Below, piece by piece: positions 1 through 4,934 of a stretch of 9,124 nucleotides of DNA (position 1 is the first letter of the stretch; each line of letters begins with the position of its first letter). Origin of the DNA: Actinomycetes bacterium (GTDB lineage: Bacteria > Planctomycetota > Phycisphaerae > JAACET01); the NCBI GenBank assembly GCA_030631725.1, contig DAOVKO010000079.1:1-9124 (forward strand). Reading direction: 5' to 3'. The notes under the pieces are model-generated. The model was not told where the DNA came from. It saw only the letters and a program-made list of their open reading frames with translations, and ran no database searches. A program made the translations under genes and the position numbers.

Positions 1-107
1 AGTGAATAGTAGGTGATGTCCTGCGGCTTCGACAGCGCCGGCTGAGAAATTCCCCCCAGTATAACTAGCCCTACGGCTAACAACGCAAAGGGACGGGTAT
101 TTATCAT
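1..107 (-). CDS. exported protein, N-terminus only (runs off left edge)
   Basis: The reverse strand opens with ATG at 107-105 and stays open for 35 codons to the window edge. The translation begins MINTRPFALLAVGLVILGG and continues ISQPALS-KPQDITYYS. This is a textbook signal peptide: Arg5, a hydrophobic core of about 14 residues, then a small-residue site (ALS) with likely cleavage before Lys27. The start is supported by a Shine-Dalgarno GGAGAAG four bases upstream of the ATG. A TTGAAC-17-TAGAAT promoter lies further upstream. The mature part visible here is only about nine residues, so no family can be named. It is inferred to be secreted, periplasmic or outer-membrane located. The rest of the gene lies to the left of the window. 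Confidence 0.72.
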   Translation of the reverse strand, partial: MINTRPFALLAVGLVILGGISQPALSKPQDITYYS

Positions 108-137
108 CAGACTTCTCCGAACGAATTGGGCGCAATA

Positions 138-160
138 GAGAGGGCGGAGGCAGCCCTCTC
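138..160 (-). promoter_or_regulatory. 5'-leader hairpin
   Basis: GAGAGGGC (138-145) and GCCCTCTC (153-160) form a perfect 8-bp stem around a 7-base loop. On the minus strand it lies between the predicted transcription start (near 171) and the start codon at 107, so it would sit in the mRNA leader. No U-run follows on either strand, so it does not look like an intrinsic terminator. Read on the minus strand, the loop and first stem base give CTCCG, complementary to the CGGAG of the Shine-Dalgarno region downstream. A pseudoknot that hides the ribosome site is possible but is inference. Confidence 0.5.
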
Positions 161-166
161 CACCCA

Positions 167-182
167 AGAATATTAATATTCT
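167..182. promoter_or_regulatory. perfect 16-bp palindrome, operator-like
   Basis: AGAATATTAATATTCT is its own reverse complement over all 16 bases. It overlaps the -10 box of the predicted minus-strand promoter (178-183) and extends to its start-site side. That is a classical place for a dimeric repressor to bind. It is A/T-rich, so some chance contribution is possible, and no regulator gene is in view. Confidence 0.45.
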
Positions 183-206
183 ACCACAAAGGGGATGATT
201 GTTCAA
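178..206 (-). promoter_or_regulatory. sigma70-type promoter for the exported protein
   Basis: On the minus strand, -35 TTGAAC (206-201; 4 of 6 to consensus) is followed after 17 bases by -10 TAGAAT (183-178; 5 of 6). This puts transcription start near 171 and gives a leader of about 64 bases before the ATG at 107. Spacing and orientation fit the exported-protein gene. Confidence 0.5.
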
Positions 207-234
207 GCATATTCTGGGTTGTTAGAGTGCCTAA

Positions 235-432
235 GAGCAATATTTTTTGCCGGGATCAGGCCGGACATCTGCGCCCCAGCAGGGCCAAAGCACCCGCGAG
301 CAGTTGGCCCAGGCCCTGCTGAAATACGAGACGCTGGACGTTACCGACGTCGAGCGAATCTTCAAGGGCGAATCCCTCGAAAAACCCACCGTCGCTGATT
401 TGATTGAGAAGGAAAGTGAAAAACAGGCTTGA
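235..432 (+). pseudogene. orphan C-terminal fragment of FtsH-type protease
   Basis: The frame is open from just after a TAA at 232-234 to TGA at 430-432. Its last 45 or so codons read like the extreme C-terminus of the ATP-dependent zinc metalloprotease FtsH. They contain REQLAQALLKYETLD, then VERIFKGESLEKPTVADLI, the usual end of FtsH in several bacterial groups. The AAA+ domain, the HEXXH zinc site and most of the M41 domain are absent. No other frame immediately upstream continues them. Matching appears to begin near REQLAQ, after which the N-terminal side (LPGSGRTSAPQQGQS) looks unrelated. The only available starts are weak (TTG at 247) and have no clear ribosome site. Most likely this is a decayed or recombination-derived remnant. 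A short expressed peptide, or an assembly artefact, is possible. Confidence 0.55.
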
Positions 433-450
433 GGCCTGAGAGTTGAGTAT

Positions 451-1020
451 TTAGCCCCCGGTCTTACCGGAGTTTCTGTATTTCAGGAGGGGGAAAAATC
501 GGCCCACCTTCTTTTGGTATTGCCGATACTCATCACCCAGGCGGTTTTGCAGTTCCGGCTCTTCCAAGGCTGTTATGTACCAGACAATCAGGATTATGAA
601 TAACGGGGTGAAAATACAGACAAGGCTCAACGATCCCAGGACGAACCCCAGACCGAACAGGGCTATGAACGCCCCGGTGACCATTGGGTTTCGCACGTAG
701 GCATAAGGCCCGCTGGTTACCAGCCTGGGCGGGGGATTCAGTAGTACCGGTGTTCCACGGGCCTTTAAAAAGTGCAACACCGACCAGAGGCACCAGAACA
801 CACCGGCTCCCAGCACCAGCCAGCCAACGATCATACCTGCCGGCCCGCCGAAGAATCGGGGCCAACCCAGGATTTTATCCACCATCAGAGCCAGGAAGAT
901 AAACAGCCCTACCACACCAAAGCACAAGCTCCCCCCGACCAGGCTAACCAGAGCCCTCGTTGGTTTGTTAGCCCGCATGGTTCTTTGAACCAGCTTGATG
1001 TGTTTTTCCCTCAGATTCAA
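451..1020 (-). CDS. isoprenylcysteine carboxyl methyltransferase (ICMT/PEMT)-like membrane protein
   Basis: About 189 residues. Hydrophobic stretches lie near residues 22-46, 60-86 and 115-148. The C-terminal half carries the signature of the ICMT/phospholipid methyltransferase fold: RLVTSGPYAYVRNPM at about 99-113, then EEPELQNRLGDEYRQY at about 153-168, followed by VGRFFP. In characterised relatives these segments bind S-adenosylmethionine and form the active site at the membrane face. Bacterial members methylate lipids or small hydrophobic substrates, and the substrate here cannot be read. Start: GTG at 1026-1024 lies only 2 bases from the AGGAG, whereas the in-frame TTG at 1020-1018 lies 8 bases from it, so I chose the TTG. 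The gene is monocistronic as far as visible, with its own promoter at 1054-1082. Confidence 0.8.
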   Translation of the reverse strand: MNLREKHIKLVQRTMRANKPTRALVSLVGGSLCFGVVGLFIFLALMVDKILGWPRFFGGPAGMIVGWLVLGAGVFWCLWSVLHFLKARGTPVLLNPPPRLVTSGPYAYVRNPMVTGAFIALFGLGFVLGSLSLVCIFTPLFIILIVWYITALEEPELQNRLGDEYRQYQKKVGRFFPLLKYRNSGKTGG

Positions 1021-1053
1021 CGCCACTTCTCCTGGTAGAGCTTAGCTAATTGC

Positions 1054-1082
1054 AGTTTATCATCCGATCTGGCAATTGGCAA
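1054..1082 (-). promoter_or_regulatory. sigma70-type promoter for the ICMT-like gene
   Basis: On the minus strand TTGCCA (1082-1077; 5 of 6) is followed after exactly 17 bases by TAAACT (1059-1054; 4 of 6). Predicted transcription start is near 1047, leaving a leader of about 20-27 bases that contains the AGGAG ribosome site at 1033-1029. Confidence 0.45.
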
Positions 1083-1110
1083 CAGCCGGTTGGGCAGATT
1101 TGAATGCGTT

Positions 1111-1153
1111 GATTCCTGCTTTCGCAGAAATGACGAAAAAAGCAGGAATGACG
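1111..1153. repeat. dispersed intergenic repeat (FLRKQES-type palindromic unit)
   Basis: ATTCCTGC (1112-1119) pairs with GCAGAAAT (1124-1131; one mismatch) and perfectly with GCAGGAAT (1142-1149). GCAGAAATGACGA (1124-1136) and GCAGGAATGACGA (1142-1154) are near-identical direct repeats. Read on the minus strand, this is the familiar CGTCATTCCTGCGAAAGCAGGAAT type of intergenic repeat, whose chance translation gives SFLRKQES, as it does here. Such units are scattered in many copies through diverse bacterial genomes. It lies in the 231-base gap between two divergent genes, where I see no gene. Copy number in this genome cannot be judged from the window. Confidence 0.6.
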
Positions 1154-1251
1154 AGGCAAGTAGGGATAACAGAGCCCGATTGCTTTTGCCGCGCAAAGCT
1201 GGTAGTTTGGGGACGAAGAGCAAGTCGAGAATCAACTAAAGAGGACAGATA

Positions 1252-2304
1252 TTGGAAGCATCAGCGAGCAAGGGGCACAGACACAAGTGGTGGTGGGCGG
1301 CTAAGATTCTCCTGGCCGTGCTGCTCTGCTGGCTGGTGCTGCGCAAGACACAGCTGAGCGAATTAGTCTCTCTGGCCAAAGAGGCCTACGCGAGCGGTTC
1401 GGTCTGGCTGGGTGTGGCCCTGATTCCGCTGGCCGTGGTCCTGGCGGCCTGGCGTTGGCAGAAACTGCTAAAGACGGGGGAGATTAATTTGCCATATACG
1501 AAGGCCCTGCTGCTGACGGCGGTGGGGAACTTTTTCAATCATGCCTTGCCCAGCCTGATCGGCGGAGACGTGGTCAAGGCATATTACGTTATGCGCTGGC
1601 AGCCGCAGCACAAGAGCCAAACGGTAATTTCCTTGATAGCTGACCGGATGGCGGGGCTGGGCGGCCTGGCGATAATATGCCTGGCGGCTATCGCTCTGGG
1701 CTGGGGAGGTCCAGTTGCGGCAGAGATCAGATGGCCGATGTTCCTGGTGGTTGGCCTGCTGGCCTTGGCAGCCGTGGTGCTGTTCGTGCCGGGGCTGGCG
1801 CGTGGGCTGCGTCTGAGCTGGCTGATTGAAAGGCTGCCCTTCCAGAAACTGCTGGGAAAACTTCGCCAGGCGGTACGGCTGTACTCGGATCAGCCGGGAG
1901 CGTTGGTCCAGGCCCTGGCCGTCAGTGTGCTAATTCACTGGATATTGCTGAGCTGTGTCTATCTTGGCGGTCGAGCCTTGGCCCCTGAGGCCGCCTACCA
2001 TAGCTACTTGGTGCTGATTCCGGCGATCTGGATGATCTCCTCCGTGCCGATTACCCCCGGCGCGGTGGCCTGGATGGAATGGTGGTATCAAATGTTTTTT
2101 GCCCGGGTGGGAGTCTCAGCCACAGCCGCGTTGAGCCTGAGTTTGTTTAATCGCTTTCTCTGGCTGTTGTGGGCTGTGCCGGGACTGATTATTTATATCA
2201 AAGGGCCGGGCCTGCCTGCGGCCGAGCAGTACAGCATCGAACAGGTGGAAGAGATGCTCGAAGAACAAGCCCAAGGGTCCACAGATGAGCGGAACCGTAG
2301 ATAG
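1252..2304 (+). CDS. lysylphosphatidylglycerol synthase TM / UPF0104 family membrane protein
   Basis: 350 residues with multiple membrane spans, the length usual for stand-alone members of this family. These are relatives of the flippase half of MprF and of AglD. Family landmarks are NHALPSLIGGDVVKAYYVMR at 96-115, DRMAGLGG at 131-138, and PITPGAVAWMEWWYQMFF at 266-283. A long hydrophobic C-terminal span (about 296-316) and a short acidic, probably cytoplasmic tail follow. Members act in the cytoplasmic membrane, usually in lipid or polyprenol-linked transport. There is no C-terminal aminoacyl-transferase domain, so it cannot be a full MprF. Start TTG at 1252 is supported by GAGGA at 1241-1245, six bases upstream. 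The end overlaps the ComF-like gene by 20 bases, so the two are probably co-translated. The specific substrate is unknown. Confidence 0.88.
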   Translation: MEASASKGHRHKWWWAAKILLAVLLCWLVLRKTQLSELVSLAKEAYASGSVWLGVALIPLAVVLAAWRWQKLLKTGEINLPYTKALLLTAVGNFFNHALPSLIGGDVVKAYYVMRWQPQHKSQTVISLIADRMAGLGGLAIICLAAIALGWGGPVAAEIRWPMFLVVGLLALAAVVLFVPGLARGLRLSWLIERLPFQKLLGKLRQAVRLYSDQPGALVQALAVSVLIHWILLSCVYLGGRALAPEAAYHSYLVLIPAIWMISSVPITPGAVAWMEWWYQMFFARVGVSATAALSLSLFNRFLWLLWAVPGLIIYIKGPGLPAAEQYSIEQVEEMLEEQAQGSTDERNRR

Positions 2305-3040
2305 CTGCCGGAGAGGGCTGGGCGAGCTGGGCAAAGCCGTGGGTGATACGCTGCTGCCGCGAAGCTGCCAGGGGTGCGGGGGGATTTTGGAAACGAATGA
2401 GCGTGGGCTCTGCGTGCTCTGCTGGCGCGGTCTACAGGAGGCGATCGGCGACGGGGGGTATTGTCCGCGGTGCGGGTCGTCGGTGGGGGCGTTTACACAA
2501 GCCAACGGCGGGTGCAACAGGTGCAGGGATTTTGGGCCGAGGTACGAGCGATTGGCGAGGGTGGGATTGTATCGGGGTCCGCTGGCGGAGATGATTCGCA
2601 AGTTGAAGTTTCGGCGGGGGACAGATTCGGCACGGCTGCTGGGCGAGCTGCTGCTGGGGGCGGTGGAGGGGGTGCAATGGCAGATGAAGTTCGACCAAGT
2701 GAGCTGGGTTCCTCTGCATTGGTGGCGGCAGTGGTGTCGAGGGTATAATCAGGCGGAACTGCTGGGGCGTCGGCTGGGGGATTTGAGCGGCTGGCGAACT
2801 GGCCGGCTGCTCAGGCGGGTGCGGTGGACGGCACCGCAGACACATCTGAGCAGGCACGACAGGCGGGAGAACGTTCGCGGGGCATTTGCTCTGAGGCGAG
2901 GGGTAGATGTGACAGATAAGAAAATCCTGCTGGTAGATGACGTGCTGACGACGGGGGCAACGGCCAGTGAGGCAGCCGGTGTGCTGCGAAAGGCTGGGGC
3001 GAGGGTGGCAGTAGCTGTGGTGGCAGTGGCGGGAGCGTAA
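2285..3040 (+). CDS. comF: ComF family phosphoribosyltransferase-like protein
   Basis: 251 residues with the full ComF layout. An N-terminal double zinc finger uses eight cysteines in CxxC pairs (C28/C31, C43/C46, C60/C63, C77/C80). It is followed by the ComF core (ARVGLYRGPLAEMIRKLKFR at 91-110, CRGYNQAELLGRRLG at 151-165, QTHLSRHDRRENVRGAF at 185-201). A type I phosphoribosyltransferase PRPP loop (ILLVDDVLTTGAT, 214-226) closes the protein. In naturally transformable bacteria ComF is a cytoplasmic protein needed for handling incoming single-stranded DNA. Homologues are widespread in non-competent species, so competence is not implied. No ComFA helicase or ComE gene is near. Start ATG 2285 lies inside the preceding membrane-protein gene (20-base overlap). 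The gene is markedly G-rich on the coding strand, with several runs of 4-6 G. Confidence 0.92.
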   Translation: MSGTVDSCRRGLGELGKAVGDTLLPRSCQGCGGILETNERGLCVLCWRGLQEAIGDGGYCPRCGSSVGAFTQANGGCNRCRDFGPRYERLARVGLYRGPLAEMIRKLKFRRGTDSARLLGELLLGAVEGVQWQMKFDQVSWVPLHWWRQWCRGYNQAELLGRRLGDLSGWRTGRLLRRVRWTAPQTHLSRHDRRENVRGAFALRRGVDVTDKKILLVDDVLTTGATASEAAGVLRKAGARVAVAVVAVAGA

Positions 3041-3043
3041 GGG

Positions 3044-3142
3044 ATGGGTTTTTTAGTGGCTCGCAGGAGCAGGGGTGGATATAATCATGTGCGTGGCCTG
3101 CGGCAGGAATGGGCGCAGGAGAAACTGGCCCAGGGCAGTTAA
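3044..3142 (+). CDS. possible 32-residue small ORF, function unknown
   Basis: ATG at 3044, four bases after the ComF stop, opens a 32-codon frame ending with TAA at 3140-3142. The product starts MGFLVARRSRGGYNHVRGLR. It is basic and rich in Arg and Gly, with no recognised domain. The GTAAGGG before the ATG is a weak ribosome site overlapping the ComF stop. It fills most of the 120-base gap before the first STAS gene. A TATAAT also falls within it, so the stretch may instead be a promoter and leader region. I regard it as unproven. Confidence 0.2.
   Translation: MGFLVARRSRGGYNHVRGLRQEWAQEKLAQGS
3057..3085 (+). promoter_or_regulatory. possible promoter for the STAS genes
   Basis: A perfect -10 TATAAT (3080-3085) lies in the gap after comF. 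The best -35 at 17-base spacing is TGGCTC (3057-3062; 3 of 6), which is weak. Predicted start near 3092 would give a leader of about 70 bases to the ATG at 3161. TATAAT also occurs by chance inside coding sequence elsewhere in this window, so support is modest. Confidence 0.3.
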
Positions 3143-3160
3143 CATGTAGGAGCAAAGCTC

Positions 3161-3529
3161 ATGGCCGAAGAAGGCAAACTGATGGTTCAGGCGATTCAGG
3201 GGATAACCGTGGTGATTTTTGAGGACGAGTCGATTCTGGATCCGCTGCAGGTGCATGATATCGGGCAAAAGCTGCATCGGCTTGTAGAAGACGAAGATCG
3301 GCAGCGGATGATCCTGGATTTCCACAAGGTGAAAATACTTTCCAGCCAGATGTTGGGTGTACTGATCGGAATGCTCAAGCGTATCCACAGCAGCAAAGGG
3401 CGAATCGTAATCTGCGGGATGAAAGCGGAACTTTACAAAGTTTTCAAGATAACAAACCTGGACAAGCTTTTCAGTTTCTACGACAGCGAAGGCCAGGCCC
3501 TGCGTTCGTTCGAGAGCGCAGCCTTGTGA
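3161..3529 (+). CDS. STAS-domain protein, anti-sigma factor antagonist type (first of two)
   Basis: 122 residues, a single STAS domain (SpoIIAA/RsbV-like) over nearly the whole length. The family core segment reads ILDFHKVKILSSQMLGVLIG at 51-70. Aligned with the usual D-S-S-G box, Ser61 stands where the Asp is normal and Ser62 falls at the phosphorylated serine, so phospho-control by a serine kinase remains possible. In partner-switching systems the unphosphorylated form captures an anti-sigma kinase and frees the sigma factor. The C-terminal part (KVFKITNLDKLFSFYDSEGQAL) matches the ligand-side helix of the fold. Start ATG 3161 has AGGAG at 3148-3152, eight bases away. No kinase or sigma gene is in view, so its partner is unknown. 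It is followed after 52 bases by a second STAS gene. Confidence 0.83.
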   Translation: MAEEGKLMVQAIQGITVVIFEDESILDPLQVHDIGQKLHRLVEDEDRQRMILDFHKVKILSSQMLGVLIGMLKRIHSSKGRIVICGMKAELYKVFKITNLDKLFSFYDSEGQALRSFESAAL

Positions 3530-3581
3530 AGGATCAGGGCAGCAGGCGGTCAAAGCCCCCAGGGCCAAAGCTGCAGAAGGT

Positions 3582-3959
3582 ATGGGCGAAGAAACAAACA
3601 ATAAGAGCAATGCGGTGATCTGCCGTCGGATAGGCAAGACGGTGGTGGTAAGCTTCAGGGAGAAACTCATCTACGACGTGAGCGAGGTGGAGGCGGTGGA
3701 GGAGAAGATCCGTTCGCTGCTGGCCGATGAGCCCCAGAACCTGGTGATCAACTTTGCCGGAGTGGACTTTATGGTTACGCGGGTGATCAATATTCTGCTG
3801 GTGGCCCTGAAGCAAATCCGTACGCGGGGCGGAGAAGTGTATCTGGCCCGGATGAATGCCAATATTCGCCGGGTCTTCGACATTATGAGGCTCAACGTGG
3901 TTTTCAAGATTTTCGAGAGCGAAGAAGAGGCCCTGGACGCTCTGGCAGACCAGCATTAA
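3582..3959 (+). CDS. STAS-domain protein, anti-sigma factor antagonist type (second of two)
   Basis: 125 residues, again a stand-alone STAS domain. It has the same order of segments as its upstream neighbour (TVVVSF near 20-25, LVINFAGVDFMVTRVIN at 54-70, ANIRRVFDIMRLNVVFKIF at 93-111) but low overall identity to it. At the phospho-site Val65-Thr66-Arg67 replace the usual Asp-Ser-Ser. Thr66 could be phosphorylated, or the site may be silent. The N-terminus (MGEETNNKSN) is polar. ATG 3582 is preceded by AGAAGG only one base away, an unusually tight ribosome site. No better in-frame start lies upstream. It is probably in one operon with the first STAS gene, and possibly with the MNT/HEPN pair 31 bases downstream. 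Two divergent antagonists side by side suggest two partners or two signals. Confidence 0.78.
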   Translation: MGEETNNKSNAVICRRIGKTVVVSFREKLIYDVSEVEAVEEKIRSLLADEPQNLVINFAGVDFMVTRVINILLVALKQIRTRGGEVYLARMNANIRRVFDIMRLNVVFKIFESEEEALDALADQH

Positions 3960-3990
3960 ATACAGAACGTGCCAGACAGGTGTGGACCTC

Positions 3991-4311
3991 ATGGGAATAG
4001 ATGACAAACTTGTCCAAGAGATAATCCAGCGGGTGCTTACTGTGGCCCGACCGGAGAGGATCATTCTTTTCGGCTCGGCTGCCAGCGGACAGATGACCCC
4101 GGACAGCGACATCGACTTGCTCATCATCGAGGCAAGCCCAGGCGACCAGCGCAAGGAGAGTGTGCGAATCCATGACGCCCTCCGCGGGTTGGGACAGCCG
4201 TTCGATATCATCGTAATTTCATCGGAATGGTTCGAGCAGAGTAAAGACGTCATCGGTGGCATCGCCTATCCGGCGAACAAGTACGGGAAGGTCATCTATG
4301 CGGCCGCCTGA
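3991..4311 (+). CDS. MNT-type nucleotidyltransferase (antitoxin-like)
   Basis: 106 residues, a minimal nucleotidyltransferase of the MNT/HI0073 type. The signature GSX10DXD is exact: Gly28-Ser29, then Asp40-Ile41-Asp42, in ILFGSAASGQMTPDSDIDLL. A third acidic residue follows at Asp72 in FDIIVIS. All three metal-binding acids are therefore present and the enzyme looks active. In studied pairs the MNT partner neutralises a HEPN toxin by adding AMP to it. I prefer ATG at 3991. An in-frame GTG at 3982 would add three residues but sits directly against the only AGG (3978-3980). Its stop overlaps the HEPN start by 14 bases, a typical two-gene module. Its exact substrate cannot be read from sequence. 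Confidence 0.85.
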   Translation: MGIDDKLVQEIIQRVLTVARPERIILFGSAASGQMTPDSDIDLLIIEASPGDQRKESVRIHDALRGLGQPFDIIVISSEWFEQSKDVIGGIAYPANKYGKVIYAAA

Positions 4312-4723
4312 GCAGGTCAAGGCCGAAATCGTCCGTCAGTGGATTAGCAAGGCCCAAACGGACCTTGCTGCTGCAGAAGTACTGATTCTCAGAGACCCAC
4401 CACTGCCATATCCTGCCTGTTTCCATGCCCAACAGGCCGCTGAGAAATACCTGAAGGCTTTCTTGACCTGGCAGCAGGTGGAGTTTCCCAGAACGCACGC
4501 TTTGGGTGAGTTGCTCGATTTGGTAAGCCAAGCGGACAAGGACTTGGCCGCCAGCCTGAGCGGGGTAACGGGTCTCAATCCCTACGGGGTCGAAGTTCGG
4601 TATCCCGGCGATATTCCTGAGCCAAACCGCCAACAGGCAGAAGAGGCCCTGGAATTAGCTCAATCCGTGCGAAAGGCAGTGCTAAGCGCTTTGCCGTCGA
4701 TTGGCAAACCACCTTCACAGTAA
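4298..4723 (+). CDS. HEPN-domain protein (partner of the MNT nucleotidyltransferase)
   Basis: 141 residues of mostly alpha-helical HEPN domain. The family segments are WISKAQTDLAAAEVLI at 15-30, CFHAQQAAEKYLKAFL at 41-56, FPRTHALGELLDL at 63-75, and NPYGVEVRYPGD at 94-105. These match the HI0074 branch that is encoded beside MNT enzymes. I cannot find the RX4-6H ribonuclease motif of toxic HEPN proteins, nor the RX4HXY stretch that HepT carries as the AMP-acceptor site. It may therefore be a nucleotide- or partner-binding subunit rather than an RNase. ATG 4298 was chosen over a possible upstream start because GGGAAGG (4285-4291) lies six bases before it. The gene starts inside the MNT gene. 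Confidence 0.83.
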   Translation: MRPPEQVKAEIVRQWISKAQTDLAAAEVLILRDPPLPYPACFHAQQAAEKYLKAFLTWQQVEFPRTHALGELLDLVSQADKDLAASLSGVTGLNPYGVEVRYPGDIPEPNRQQAEEALELAQSVRKAVLSALPSIGKPPSQ

Positions 4724-4934
4724 TATCCGATTCTCTGTTGAACAGCCCTGTTTGGATTGGCAAGCCTCTTTAAACCGCAGCCCAATCCGACGTTTTCGAA
4801 CTGGCTGGGTACCGATTCCACTTAATTCGTGCGATCGGCTAGCCTGAACCTGACAATCGATATCGGTGTTGTTCTGCCTGGCCCGATACGATGCTTCTAT
4901 GAATATGAGCGCTTGATTCGCGCGGGCGCATTAA
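4724..4934. other. intergenic stretch between converging HEPN and rimO genes
   Basis: 211 bases with no convincing gene. The only structure I see is an inverted repeat GGATTGG (4754-4760) / CCAATCC (4782-4788), a perfect 7-bp stem with a 21-base loop and no following T-run. Small palindromes such as ATTAATTAAT at 4930-4939 occur near the rimO end. A terminator for both converging genes is expected here, but none is clearly visible. Confidence 0.4.

Noticed and set aside
215..248. Weak hairpin followed by a run of six T
   Set aside because: The stem is only about five pairs with a wobble, and no plus-strand gene lies upstream in the window for it to terminate.
195..398. Plus-strand frame of 67 codons starting at ATG 195
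   Set aside because: It is out of frame with the FtsH-like reading at 235-432, with Pro/Arg-rich composition typical of a shadow frame.
1180..1208. Possible promoter TTGCTT-17-TAGTTT before the UPF0104 gene
   Set aside because: Only 3 of 6 matches in each box, so it is too weak to list as a feature.
1017..1235. Minus-strand open frame of about 72 codons containing SFLRKQES
   Set aside because: The peptide is the well-known chance translation of the dispersed intergenic repeat at 1111-1153, and the frame overlaps the promoter of the ICMT-like gene.
2116..2601. 161-codon minus-strand frame across the end of the UPF0104 gene and the start of comF
   Set aside because: It is a shadow frame opposite two well-supported genes, with Pro/Ser-rich composition and no recognisable domain.
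2371..2680. G-runs in comF that might form G-quadruplexes
   Set aside because: Runs of 4-6 G occur, but regular spacing of four GGG tracts with short loops is not clear. General purine richness of the coding strand explains them.
4699..4766. Near-identical 12-base direct repeat GATTGGCAARCC at 4699-4710 and 4755-4766
   Set aside because: One copy is inside the HEPN coding end, only two copies are seen, and there is no duplication of a larger unit. Chance is likely.
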